DNA from: Diadema setosum
Taxonomy: Eukaryota; Echinodermata; Echinoidea; Diadematoida; Diadematidae
Reading direction: 5' to 3'
NCBI GenBank assembly: GCA_033980235.1
Contig: CM067065.1
Location: 30,531,320 to 30,595,319 of the forward strand
DNA: 64,000 nucleotides
A model generated the notes under the pieces. It did not search any database and had not been told where the DNA came from. It saw nothing but the letters and a program-made list of their open reading frames with translations. Positions 11,679 through 23,148 of this stretch are shown piece by piece. Every line of letters starts with the position of its first letter. Position 1 is the first letter of the stretch. A program made the position numbers and the translations under genes.

Positions 11679-14600
11679 GAGTCAATGTTTCATTGACAAA
11701 GGGCTTTCACATTTTCTCAATTTTTTTTTTTGGGTGTATCTCAATGGATGAATATTGTAAACATTGTTGGCAATCGGATCAAAGGTGTCACAGCAGTTGT
11801 AACATAAGGGCATTGAATCACAACAATTGCTTTTTGAGTTTGAAGTGAAATTGTAGCCCCTTGTGCCACTGACACTACGAATTATCCGTTCCACCAATTG
11901 ATAATTGCTTCATTTTCCTTTACCCCGTCCCTGGAGTCAAACAATGGACTATACTCTCCAGCCATGTCCAGCCAGCCAGTATCGTCAAGTCGTCATAATT
12001 GGATGCCGGGTTTCCGATAATTTGTCAATCATCGTCAGTGAAAGACGCAAATCTGGGATCTGGGCGACCAACATCATTTTCTCTGATGACCCCAAAAGAA
12101 AAAAAAAATAAATAAAAAGTGAGAGACGGAGAGATATATAAAAAGATAATAAGAGAAGAAAGAGAAAGAGAGAAAGGGGGAATGGCATAGGCCAACAGCC
12201 TTATCTCCCTATACGAGTAGCTAGTAATTAACCCCCACGGTCAAACATGGGGCTGGGGCTCCGGAGATTACGAGAGAGCGCAAATTTGGCGAAAATTGCA
12301 TTATTGCGACCAGCACAGGCGCGAACACTCCAACCAATGTCAAGTCCCTTCACTCTCTCCCCTCCCCTCCTCCTCCCCTCCCCCCTCCCCCTCCCCCCTC
12401 CCCACCCCTCTCCCTCGGGAGAACAGACACATGCTGGCGCCAACATGCTCTTGACACCCTGCTTGGGAGCTGGATTTCTACTAATGCAACCATTTTGAAT
12501 CTCAAACCTCAAGCTCGCCATCCCTGCTCCACTCAGACCTATAAAGAAAAAGGAATATATTCTACGGCAAATGCATTCTTCTTGCATACTGAATGTCAGA
12601 ATGGGAGGAATTTTGCCATTTGGTGTATTTTTCGATGTGACACACCCCTCTTGGGCTGTCATTAATATATTGCCCTGAAGTTTTGCAATCAAAGGAAGTG
12701 TCAGGACATACTTCGTCTAAGCCTTTCAAAACTACCATATTGATTTGACATTGACATCGTGTCCAAGCTGAATGGCAGCAGTAATGATTAGGTTAAAAGA
12801 TAATTCCAGACATATTCTGCTAGTATCTGGGATTTTCAGATTTTCTTTTTTAATCAGATGGAATTACGCACATAGAGGGGAGAACATACTGCTTCAAACT
12901 ACTTGGGATTTTGAAGTGGAGAATTTGGGTACTATCTCACCATCTTATTTTTCCTCTGAATCTGCAAAATCACTATGCATTAGCCTTTTTTTTTTTTTTG
13001 CAGATTTCCAATCATCAGTCAATTGGGATAAGTGGATCTGCTCAATTGGTTAAATAGGTCATTGGGACTACAATATTAAATATTGAGATGTTTGTGACAC
13101 ACAATGGCGGCCGTCTCCTCTCAGAATGAGCGCATCCTCTTTTAACCAAGAGCCCAAAAACTTGTTCAGCTATTGAAAGGGATGCATCCTTTAATATTAT
13201 AAGTCCTTCAGGCACTTATAGCACACATCCATTACTCTGGTTAAATTTGGAAGCGTCGCACACGGATATGATCTAGGTGGGAGTAGTTATCCCAAAGTTA
13301 TTAATACACCTTTTTTTTTTTTTAAACATTGATTAACCTTGAATGAACATCATACTATGGCATTAATGGACATGCACTTATGCTAACATTTTTAATGAAA
13401 AAGCCTTGCTAAATGCTGCCAATTGTGGCACATGAGTGGATTTTTAAAGAGAAAAACTACTGACTAAAGAAAGCAGGTAGTGTATACATACATGGCATAA
13501 CTATACTGATAAACTTATCTCTAGGATCCATTTACACATATCATAAAATATTACTTATATGCACCTTGAACAAATATGCAAACATATGTACATAAATGTC
13601 CTATCTATTCAATCTATCAAACATCATTCTGAATTAGCTCCAGGTGAATATTAGGAATTATACAAACACCTTTAATAGTGTGTGTATATTTCTGCAGTGA
13701 ATGATATCTACCACATTGTACTTTAATCAATACTTCACTTCCCGAGACAATGACTCCATTCACATGTGGCAATAAACTCATCATCATTACCTTCTGATCG
13801 TTAACAAGTTGGGACAATAACATGGCCACCACTGGAACAAATATTCTATTCACAGCGGCAGAGTAGTAATCCTGCAGGCTAATTAACGGCAATTACGCGA
13901 TTACTTCGTTAGTACCGCCACTGTGGTGAATGGAATGGAATTGCAGTCATGGACACAATGAGGAAAAAACAAAAGAAGAAGATGAACGCACAGGAAACTT
14001 TTTTGCCGATCATATTTGATCCACTCTCACGAAAGAGGAATATAACCAACTCGTAAAAATGGGAGGGGCTTCACACTTATCAAATGACTGGTCTTTAATC
14101 ATTTTTTTCTGGAGTGTTTCCATCAGTCGAACCAGACGATGAATCTTGGCTGTTGTTCTTGCAAATACGCAGCCTGCATAAAAATGTCCCAGTCAAATAA
14201 GCTTGTGAGCAACACTTTGGAAGTGGACCTCTGGGGATGATTCATTTGTAGATGGACATCTCATCATACTATGCCCACACATTCACATCTGTGTTATTAC
14301 TTCTAAAGCAAACTTCAAACTATTCAAGCATTATTAGTCTGCATGATCAAGAGGAAGTAATGATAAGCATGGTGGATAACTTGAGCGTACCTTTTAATAG
14401 CAACCATATTTCTTTGATTCAAAATCTCTAAGGCCACTTTAACTAGATTTGAGGTATAAACAGTTTACATGTGACATCATGCCAAGTAATAACAGATGTG
14501 GGTCAGTGATGTTAAGTCTGGAAGGAGGAGACTAGCAGAGTCAATGCCAAGATGCAGGTGAAACAGAGGTAAGGGGAGAAAGTAATCGGGAAGACTCAAA

Positions 14601-15985
14601 AGAATGCCATTCTGGGCAACTTGATTGGTTTGGTGCTTAGTCTCAATCCAGACCCATCTTTCTTTTACCCATCTCCCAGCAATGATGGAAATTAGTATAT
14701 ATATGTGACATTCGCACTTAGGAACAAAACATATTCTATCTTTATCATCTCCATGCATGGATGGAGAAAAAAATATAGAATAAGACATTAAAACTGAGGT
14801 TTCAAGGATGGTAGGGTAGAACCTAAGGGATATCTTTGGGTGCCAAACTAGTGATACGACTGGTCACAGGTTGAGGAGAGCAAGCGCAGATGACACAAGG
14901 TAGGCAGGAAGCGAGACTAACCGAATTTGACGAGTGTTCTGCGATGATCTCCTTGCCCCACTTAATCACACATGTCGTGGCAAAACACATCAAGCGCGGA
15001 TCAGAAAGCAGATTCGGTGGTGTCAATGGTTTGGCGTGAACCCCGCCGAACTTAACCCCTTCTTCTTCTCTTCCTAGTGTTTTTTCTTCCCCTTTTTTCT
15101 TTCCCCGAGTGTTGTTCTCCATCTGTGATTATCATTACCCTAGGAGTCATCGGCGACACCCTGCCTTCTCTTTCATCAGAAGGGAATCATTGATACTGGT
15201 TTCCCCTTTGAGATGCATTCACTGCGTGTCTGTGGCAAACGGTGGCACCCTCGGCTTCCACATACATGATGTTGCCATGCACCGACATCTTCATTCAGTT
15301 TTTGTCCATCACATTACGGAAACTGCACTTGCGTGGTTTGACGCTGTAGATTCATTTGATCATACTTCTCATTAGTGACCCAGAATATTTCACCATATGA
15401 AATCAAAACCTATCATTCATTTGAGCCCTATTCTGGTTGTTTTCTTTATTGTTTTGTTCTTTTTCATTGCAGAATTATCAAAAGCAACTCAATCACTAAA
15501 TGCTTAAAAATGATGATTGAATCACAAACACATTTTCAAAGCTCAACATTTAATGTTTCTGCCTCAAATTAGCAAGTTTTTGAATTTTCCTCTTTATTTT
15601 GAGCAGAGTCAATGCATTTAACAGTTCTATCTCATCTTTCACCAATATATGAAGAACAGATGAATTCAGAATCTGGAAAATTCTCTTGGGACTCTATGAA
15701 TTTTGTCACCATCCTTACGAGAAATATGTGTCTTTCTGGTGCTATGGTGTTAAAGCTTATTAAGGTATTTGCCCAAAATAGCAACATATTACAACTTATT
15801 CCACTGCGTGTGATCTATGATGCACATGATTTTTCTCACCAATGTTCACTTCCACCTCAGTCAGATATTATAGAATATTGCATGACAGATGAAATATAAC
15901 TCTCTCTCTCACACAGTATATGAATATATATAATGAACAGGTATCTGGATAATATGTTCTTCACATTCTTGAAGAACTTGTCATC

Positions 15986-16482
15986 AGCTGAGAACCAGAA
16001 GGCCTTTATTGCAAGTTTGGGGGGTATTGAGTTACTGTAAAACATGATATATTCGCGGCATGAATTTTTCGCGAATTGTAGCCGACGGTCTGTTTTGCGG
16101 CATGAAATTTTCGCAAACTGCCACTGGCATTCAATGCATATAGTGTAGAAAAAAACTTTCGCATGCATTTTAATTTCGCGAATCTTCGCGCTCGCGAAAT
16201 GCGCGAAATTAAAATGCACGCGAACATTCCTCGTTTTACAGTATTGGTATCATGTTGTAGAGCTCAATCTCCTCTATATCATGGCATCAATTGTAAATGA
16301 TATCAATTTTCAGTAAAATGTTAACAATTGAAAACCACAAGGGGTATTTTACCTCATGGAAAAGTGCTTATAAATCTACCCACTTTTGAGTAAATAAACT
16401 TTTTGTAACATGAATATTGATTATTTTGTTTTCATCTATGCTCAAATTGTAAAACGTGATAACACCTCTCTGGTTCTCAGCT
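15986..16482. mobile_element. Family F element, copy 1, split by a nested MITE
   Basis: Its ends are inverted: AGCTGAGAACCAGA at 15986 and TCTGGTTCTCAGCT ending at 16482. Removing the 207-bp insert at 16035-16241 leaves about 288 bp that aligns to the second copy at 24789-25062. Shared blocks include GGGTATTGA, GAGCTCAATCTCCTCTA, TCCACTTTTGA-like and TTTATTCAGGCTCAAAT-like segments. No transposase is present. The superfamily is unknown. Confidence 0.8.
16035..16241. mobile_element. TA-type MITE (207 bp) nested inside family F
   Basis: The inverted ends CTGTAAAAC and GTTTTACAG are flanked by TA on both sides (16033-16034, 16242-16243), the target duplication typical of Tc1/mariner-related elements. 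The interior is rich in TTCGCG/CGCGAA motifs and contains secondary hairpins such as GCGAATCTTCGC. The intact family F copy at 24789 lacks this insert, which dates this element as the younger one. Confidence 0.85.
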
Positions 16483-16597
16483 CATGTTGTCCCCAAAATA
16501 CACAGGATGAGGACATTATAATATACCAATTGTATACATGCAAAGTATATATTCACATGACATTGCTGGCTGGAATATTAAATATAAATAACTCAAT

Positions 16598-16685
16598 AAC
16601 TAAATAAATAAATAAATTAGGTAAATAAATAAACAAACAAACAAACACATAAATAAATGTATAAACAAATAAATAAATAAATGAA

Positions 16686-16716
<31 letters not shown>

Positions 16717-16725
16717 ATACATTTA
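16598..16725. repeat. (AAAT)n array with AAAC variants
   Basis: About 130 bp of AAAT/AAAC tetranucleotides. On the minus strand it reads as a Leu-Phe-Ile-Tyr repeat frame, which is a repeat artefact. Confidence 0.95.
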
Positions 16726-16781
16726 TTAATTAATAAAAAAATCTTCAAACATGTCAAACAGATAAATATCTTTGGATGTGA

Positions 16782-16860
16782 ACTTACCTGGAGTGGATAG
16801 AGATGGGTAGAAGGAGGCATCCATGAAGGCACACGGAAAAGAAACAGAGAAAGAGACAAT
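16782..16860 (-). promoter_or_regulatory. Candidate recursive splice site (junction 16787/16788)
   Basis: The minus strand reads CTTCTACCCATCTCTATCC then ACTCCAG|GTAAGTTC. The roughly 32 nt before the junction are strongly pyrimidine-rich, and the next upstream AG is about 93 nt away. This is the best-formed of the four candidates: acceptor and donor abut, so after joining to the upstream exon the site would regenerate a 5' splice site. Confidence 0.5.
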
Positions 16861-17984
16861 AAAGAACATTAGTAAAGAAATCTACACATTGTGGTCTATG
16901 CAATTCCAGTTGATAGAATCAGAACAAATAGATGTATATAATATTATCGAGCTTCACTGCCTCTATAGTGGTTATTTCTCAGTAAATGCATCTCAATATT
17001 TCCCAAAATTAGTGTATTCTCTTGTCAAAATATGAAAATATATCTCTTGATTTTTTTTCTTTTTTTTTTCTTTTTTCTTTTTGTTTACGGGTATCATCCT
17101 GCAGAAATAGGGAGGCTTGGCAGCCCTGAATACATCTTGCCATCTGTGTCACATGACCCACATATATTCCATGTCAACTAGACCTTTATGTGCACTATCT
17201 CCACAGGGGTGGGGTACATTGAAACAAATGCTTCATGTAAAGGACAGAAAAGGTAATGTATTCAACCTTTGATATAGATTCTCTACCTGTTACATAGGAG
17301 TGGAAAATAGTACCAATTTCTGTCCATATTCTAATATGTGCATTTGTATATTTGTTGCTTTTTCTTGCTTTTTTGACAAGGTTTTAGCACCCACTTTCTC
17401 CCTCAACTCAGAAGTAATATTAACCATTAGTCAGTTGAAGGGTTATAACAATGGGAAGGCATATGAAAGAAAACATTGCTAACACAACAGGCATCCATCT
17501 ATATCATTCCTGGACAACTTTGTACCATATAGCAAGAGACTCAGAGATTGAGAAAGGGAAGGTGTGCACTAGAGAAATATATGAAATATATCACATATCT
17601 TGGATATATCAGATATAAATCATATATTTTACATGTTTGAATCTAATGATGAAATGAAATTCCAATAGTTACACAAAGCACTATAGAACACATATTGCAT
17701 CTCTCTTTAACATGGAATCTAAAGACACAAATATGTTGAAAATATGCATGAAAACTGAAGAAGAAATAAACATAACTAATTTGGCAGACAGTACATGATG
17801 TGAAACACATGTATGAATATATAAGAGGGAATATGGGAGAGAGAGAAATATATAATATATACACTGGAGCCAGAGAAAGAATGCATTGATATGCAGTGTA
17901 AAGTCAAAGGCGGGGAGATGGGGGGAAGACTTCGAGTGCGAGTGTAGTTCACTGCGTTATGCCTCACACATGGATTACCAATGC

Positions 17985-18125
17985 TTCCGCCTCGCCGAAT
18001 CACAGGCCGGGGGCATGCTCCACGCGAAAAGGGGGGTAAAGGGGGAGAACAGCAGGGGGCGCACAACCTTGGCCGGTGCGAAACCGCTGTCAGACCGATG
18101 CGGTCGCCCGTCGCACTTCATCCCT
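17985..18125. promoter_or_regulatory. CpG-rich island with a CTCF-like core
   Basis: More than a dozen CpGs lie in about 140 bp. ACAGCAGGGGGCG at 18049-18061 matches the CTCF core pattern CCASYAGRKGGCR at 12 of 13 positions. CTCF is present in most bilaterians; binding here is an inference. No coding signal is present. Confidence 0.4.
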
Positions 18126-18748
18126 TCTTGTTCTGTATGGCACCCCCGTTCAATAAGGCCATTCAGATCTTGTGGAGCGAAAGGAAATATGCACTTGGCA
18201 CGTTCGTCATTATTTCATCCCCCCTTTTTTACTTTTTTTCGATTTTTTTCTTTCTTCTCTTTGGGGATCTATTCATTTGAGGGGCTTAATTCTAGAGTGA
18301 GTACGAGAGTCAGTAGACCATTGTTGTTTTAGGTAATGCGGCTACACGCAGAGCTGTTACAGATAGTGTTTGCATTGCGGGCAAGCAGACACAGCAAAGC
18401 TGAGTAACACTGTTGACTTGTAGTCAGCTGCTGTGGGTAATTCCACATTTGCAGCGGCGATGTTCCCTCTCATTTCTTAAAAGATAAACCCCCATCAAAC
18501 CGTAAATATCTCTCACTTATTTCTTGTATCTCAAGTCAATTGATACAGAGATGTTCATATAAAAATCATTCATATTGTCATCTATAAAGCAAACATTCGC
18601 CTGAGTAAAACTCAGAACCATCAAAGCAAATCGATAACACAAGTATCATCAAACCAACTGACAAAACTCATGTCTTCTTTCGAATGAAGTCAAATCATCT
18701 CTTTATGTTTTTGGATTTTTTTTTTCAATGTGATCACTAGGGCAGCAC

Positions 18749-18841
18749 TTAAACCTGTTTAGGACGGTTGATTTTGCTACAACACGCCTTTCCCATAAAC
18801 GCTTGCCCGAGTACACTCAGGACTCATCCGCAATGGGTTTC
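18749..18841 (+). mobile_element. Family B piggyBac-like MITE, copy 3 (93 bp)
   Basis: It begins TTAAACCTGTTTAGGACGG at 18749, contains TTTTGCTACAACACGCC and the decayed palindrome CCCGAGTACACTCAGG, and ends CAATGGGTTTCA. The right TTAA is lost by substitution, not deletion, because the 93-bp length is kept. Confidence 0.85.
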
Positions 18842-19402
18842 AGAGGTTATGAGGGAGTTACCACTGGACTGACAGCTTTAAGTCTCCCTCAAAGGACTAC
18901 ACAATTGGGATAAAGTGCTTTGCCCGAGTGCACAACCCATGTTACCATCAGAATTAAATTATTATATTTTTATATTAATTACAAAAAATTATATATTTAT
19001 ATTACATGTATATAACTATTATATCTCTGTATTACACAAATATTATAATATATGTTTACATTTTACATATGTATGATCTTTATCTCATATCTTTGAAATC
19101 CTGACACAGAAGAGATATCACAGGCTTTTACAATGCATATCGCAAAATCAAGAAGATTACGCAGCTGCGAGTTGTGAACAGACAACCAGACAGACAAAAA
19201 GACACATAGACATACACTAATTAAACTTAACCGGCTTCACATATTTTTGCACAATACTAATCATCCATCTGCTTTCTACATGCAATCATGACCCTTTTTA
19301 ACTGACTGCTCTCTAAATACCATCTCTTTTCAGTAAGAGAATGGGGAAATGAAGGAAGAGGGGAAAAAAGGAAAATAGTTCATACAGATGATACATGCAT
19401 GA

Positions 19403-19416
19403 GTTGCCGTGGCAAC
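19403..19416. promoter_or_regulatory. RFX X-box match
   Basis: GTTGCCGTGGCAAC fits the symmetric X-box GTTRCC-NN-GGYAAC at every fixed position. RFX factors use such sites in ciliary and neural genes of animals. Function here is inferred from sequence only. Confidence 0.45.
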
Positions 19417-19459
19417 CAATTTTCCGCCCCACCAATTTTCTGTGGGTGCCAAACAAAGG

Positions 19460-19780
19460 CCTCGTTGCACACAGACACATGCACCCACCCACACACGCAG
19501 ACACACACAAACGTGTGCACAGACAAGCAGATACACTCACACACACCTGCTCGCATGTATGGTGTATACATGCGTGAAGGCACTTACACACATACACAAA
19601 CTTAGTTTACACATATGCACAAACTCACTTTCAAATCAATAACATACAAATACAAAACACACATATTGTTCATATACACCTGTAAACATGTATGTACTCA
19701 CACACAGACACAAGCACAAACATTAAACACACATAAACACACATACACACAAACATACTGTAATAACTCACACACAAATA
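19460..19780. repeat. Degenerate CA-rich tract
   Basis: About 320 bp of interrupted ACAC/CACA DNA with CACG and ACAA variants. It opens Thr-His frames in several phases, which are not genes. Confidence 0.85.
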
Positions 19781-21350
19781 TGTTTAATACATTGCACACA
19801 TGTGCACTCTCTCTTTATACATGCCAACACATTCACCTGCAGCTATGCCTGGGAATGAACTTCATTGGAAACATTCCACAACCTGCCCCTCTCCCTTACC
19901 CTCCCCCCTCACCCCACCCTCTCCACCGCCCACCCAACCACCACCCTTTCGATCCTCATTCGTGCAGTCACTGCAGCGAGCGCGGAGTTGATGCCAAACA
20001 AGTTCGGCAGGTAATATCCACGTTATTACGCCGCAATGTCATATTAATTACGCGCGATAGGCTTTCATTATATGGAGATTATTACACTCATCCCCTATAA
20101 GAGAGAGAGGGAAGGGAGAAACACAGGAGGGAAAAAAGGGGATGCGATGTACTAAATCAAAAAATCAAGGTGAGTTAAGACCATGTACCAGTTAGCCAGT
20201 TTTAAGCCACTGATCAATAATACTTCCTCCAGTTAAAAAAATCCAAGTAGCATATATCTGCATGGTACCAATATCTCTGATGTTGTTCCAAGGGGTTGCT
20301 ATGGCTAATGAAAATGCTAAGAAAATATTCTAGCTGAAATAAAATCCTAATTGCTTCAAACTAAATAAGAAAGAGTTACAATTTGTGAGTATCTAGATGT
20401 ACTTCACACAATATTTCCCACAGGCAGGTGTGTTGGCATAAATTATTTCAGTTTTATTATTCTGTCTATTCATAATCAAGTGTAGTCTTCTCTAAACTGT
20501 TATATGCTAGAGTATTTTTTTTTCTTTCATGTACTACAAAAAATTGGAGAAACTACAATATTTAACAGCTTCTGTAAACTTAGAAAATACAGACAGAGAG
20601 AGAGAAAAATAAAATTATACGGACTAAAGGGACAGGATTCCTGATTTATTTTTTCTGTCACATATGCATTATTTTGAACTTGTCTTCCAGAATGACACAA
20701 AACTTTTTTCCTTCGACATACCATCCTTGAATTACTAGATAAAATATTCAATTGCCCTCAATCTCCTTTTGCTAAAACACATGTATCAAACTCATATCTA
20801 AAAAAAAAAAAATAAGCATTTGGAAGATTGATGACACAACTGGTGATAAAACAGAGATGTTGAGTAAGTGCTGATTATGACAAGCAAAATGCACGTTTGC
20901 CCAGGTTTCATAAGGCAATAAATTGCTTGCAATATTTCATCAGATATTAAGTGCATAAAACCTGATTTTATTTCTTCTTCTTTTTTTTGCAGGTTACTTG
21001 TCACTTTGTTGCTTGTCTAACAAATATGAAGATGTGTAAAAAAAAAAGATAAGAGATCAAACCTTTCTTTTGGTTTCATCTGTTGACTCGATGGAGAGAT
21101 CTCACAAACATATCATTAATCAAATATTAGGCAACACTTCACAAACACAGGCATAAGATCACGATTAAGATTTGCATAGTCTTTAAAACTAGTCCCTCAT
21201 CACTGCGATACCAAGTAAGAAAGCTGCTATATAGACCAAGCACTGCAGCAGCAATAAAAACGCAAACCTCTGGGTTTGTTGAGGTTTATGTGCATGACTG
21301 TGATCCTCTAGATACCAACTTTGCTGTAATTTTTTTGTTGTTGTTCAAAG

Positions 21351-21375
21351 CAGGGAGGTCACTTTCACCTCCCTG
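21351..21375. mobile_element. 25-bp palindrome flanked by 7-bp direct repeats, copy 1
   Basis: CAGGGAGGT and ACCTCCCTG form 9-bp perfect arms around a 7-nt spacer. The element is flanked on both sides by TTCAAAG (21344-21350 and 21376-21382). A second unit with the same arms lies at 48193-48215. The flanking repeats look like target-site duplications. CAGGG ends occur in hAT elements, but their usual duplication is 8 bp, so the class is open. Confidence 0.55.
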
Positions 21376-21889
21376 TTCAAAGTAAACATTTGTTTGAGGG
21401 TTCTCTTCTTTTTTCTTTTTCTTTTTTTTTTGGGGGGGGGGGGTTACAGAGATATTGTCGATAGAAGAATATTTTTGTTTTTGTTTTTAATCACTTTGCA
21501 TTTGACATGTGTATGATGATGATGCAAGATCTATCAAATCAAATCAAAGCATTTCAGCGGTGGCCCCTGGGTATTAAATACAATATACAATAATTAACAA
21601 TGCAGACATTATACTGAGCATGTTTCCAATGTAACAATACACCATGATACGCTTGCATTCTGTGGCTTTGTATAACACATCTATTTTTATGTTGCCTCTG
21701 CAGGTCTGGTATGAAGACTACCAGGGCTCATCTCTTTGGATAGCTCACTGCTCACTAAGCTAATTCGATGAATAATAAATGCCTGTCAAATGCACATTGT
21801 ACATTCAGTCGCATACAACATGGTGTATTAAGTGAGATGATATGTTGCGTTCCAATGCTTATACAATCCCATGTATGCTGTTCTTCTAT

Positions 21890-22185
21890 ATCTCTGTCTC
21901 TTTCTCTATCTATATATTTCTCTCCATCTCTTTCTCTATCTATATATTTCTCTCCATCTCTTTCTCTATCTATATATTTCTCTCTGTCTCTTTCTCTATC
22001 TATATATTTCTCTCTGTCTTTCTCTATTCGTGATATATTTCTCTCTGTCTTTCTCTATTCGTTATATATTTCTCTCTGTCTCTTTCTCTATCTATATATT
22101 TCTCTCTGTCTCTTTCTCGATCTATATATTTCTCTTTCTCTATTTCTCTCCGTCTTTATCTATATATTTCTCTCTGTCTTTCTAT
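21890..22185. repeat. 30-bp pyrimidine minisatellite
   Basis: The unit CTATCTATATATTTCTCTCC plus ATCTCTTTCT repeats about nine times, with variants (CTCTGTCTC, ATTCGTGATATA). Since 30 is divisible by three, each frame stays open and gives Ser-Leu-Tyr-Ile repeats; these are not genes. Confidence 0.93.
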
Positions 22186-22569
22186 ATCTCTCTCCCTTTC
22201 TCTTCTTGAGCATCCTCCTTTGCTTCCATGTTTTTGTGATCATTTGTGTCTCAGTTCATCTGTCTATCCATCCAGGCATCAAAGAATCTCTTCGGGTAAC
22301 TTTCATCTATCAGTCAAGTTTCACCAATCAAGACAGGATCTGTATTCTGACTGTGTCACCCCTGCCAATTAGTCCATCTATCCATCAATTAAAAAATCCC
22401 ATCAGTACAACCATCTATCTATCCCTCCCTTCATCTTTAGTCCATATATTTATCTCTTCATGACTTAAGCATATACTACACATACATCTTATTTCTGTAT
22501 CTGTCTATGTTTGATTTCAGACTACTGTATGCTTACAATCTCTCTCAACATATTTATGTGTTCATCTAC

Positions 22570-22935
22570 TTTCTATGCTCACCTCTGTATTTATCTATTA
22601 CATACTTATCTACCTCTTGTATACTCATATTCTCTCTGTCTATATATTCCACCTTTGTATTTATCTGTTCATATACTTATCTACCTCTTGTATACTCATA
22701 TTCTCTCTGTCTATATATTCCACCTTTGTATTTATCTGTTCATATACTTATCTACCTCTTGTATACTCATATTCTCTCTGTCTATATATTCCACCTTTGT
22801 ATTTATTTGTTCATATACTTATCTACCTCTTGTATACGCATATTCTCTCTGTCTATATATTCCACCTTTGTATTTATCGGTTCCTATTCTTATCTACCTC
22901 CTGTGTATTCACTTTCTCTTTGTCTATATATTTCT
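22570..22935. repeat. 71-bp minisatellite, about five units
   Basis: The anchor TACCTCTTGT recurs at 22611, 22682, 22753 and 22824 and (as TACCTCCTGT) at 22895, exactly 71 bp apart each time. The units are nearly identical in the middle and more diverged at both ends. Each unit contains TATACTCATATTCTCTCTGT and TATTCCACCTTTGTATTTAT. Confidence 0.97.
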
Positions 22936-23055
22936 CTATCCACCTACTATGTAGTTATGCACATTACAATGTTTCTATCCATATCATTGTTGCATGGTAT
23001 CTATCTACCATATGTTTACATATCTCTCTATTGTTTCCTCTCTAAATCCTTCTTT

Positions 23056-23148
23056 TTAACCCATTGAGGACGGACTGATTTTGCAATAACATGCATTTCC
23101 AAAAGACACCTGCCCGAGTATACTCGGGACGAGCCTTCAATGGGATAA
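23056..23148 (+). mobile_element. Family B piggyBac-like MITE, copy 4 (93 bp)
   Basis: It begins TTAACCCATTGAGGACGG, carries the intact 16-bp palindrome CCCGAGTATACTCGGG and ends CTTCAATGGGATAA, where the right TTAA has become ATAA. With the copy at 42446 it is among the least decayed. Confidence 0.88.

Larger units (their letters stand above)
6778..15985. other. Non-coding stretch with CpG-richer unique blocks
   Basis: There are no supported exons. Blocks of higher-complexity, CpG-richer DNA occur at about 7150-7660, 9165-9330, 10840-11000 and 13840-13930. The first contains the inverted repeat GGGGCAATT/AATTGCCCC at 7313-7345 and the AT-rich homeodomain-like GATTAATTTTAATTGC. The rest is AT-rich with a G13 run at 9060-9072, GA tracts at 10312-10376 and 12120-12180, A20 at 10680-10699 and a C-rich tract at 12340-12420. 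A strong 3'-splice-like T16 GCAG at about 12986-13003 has no partner donor that I can see. Confidence 0.5.
16483..21350. other. Non-coding stretch: tetranucleotide and CA-rich DNA, GC block
   Basis: There is no supported exon. It contains the AAAT array, a T-rich tract at 17050-17085, AT-rich DNA at 17560-17640 and 18955-19075, and degenerate CA-rich DNA at 19460-19780. A strong plus-strand 3'-splice-like site (TTTTTTTTGCAG, ending 20992) is followed by TTACTTGTCACTTTG with no recognisable exon or donor. A CpG-rich block at 17985-18125 is listed separately. Confidence 0.5.

Noticed and set aside
12228..12692. 154-codon minus-strand frame
   Set aside because: Its Gly/Arg-rich middle comes from a C-rich simple tract (12340-12420), and the rest is not recognisable.
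12961..13053. Plus-strand acceptor-like T16 GCAG and a short downstream frame
   Set aside because: Poly-T runs are common here, and no donor or recognisable exon follows.
13101..13112. AATGGCGGCC, YY1-like
   Set aside because: It is too short a match to stand out without binding data.
20955..21040. Plus-strand acceptor-like TTTTTTTTGCAG|GTTACT
   Set aside because: It looks like a strong 3' splice site, but GTTACT is a poor donor and no exon can be recognised, so it is neither a clear exon nor a recursive site.
21768..22463. 231-codon plus-strand frame, the longest in the window
   Set aside because: Most of it is the 30-bp CT/TA minisatellite read as Ser-Leu-Tyr-Ile repeats; the flanks show no domain.
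22507..23067. 186-codon plus-strand frame rich in Tyr, Ser and Leu
   Set aside because: It is the translation of the 71-bp minisatellite and its pyrimidine-rich flanks.
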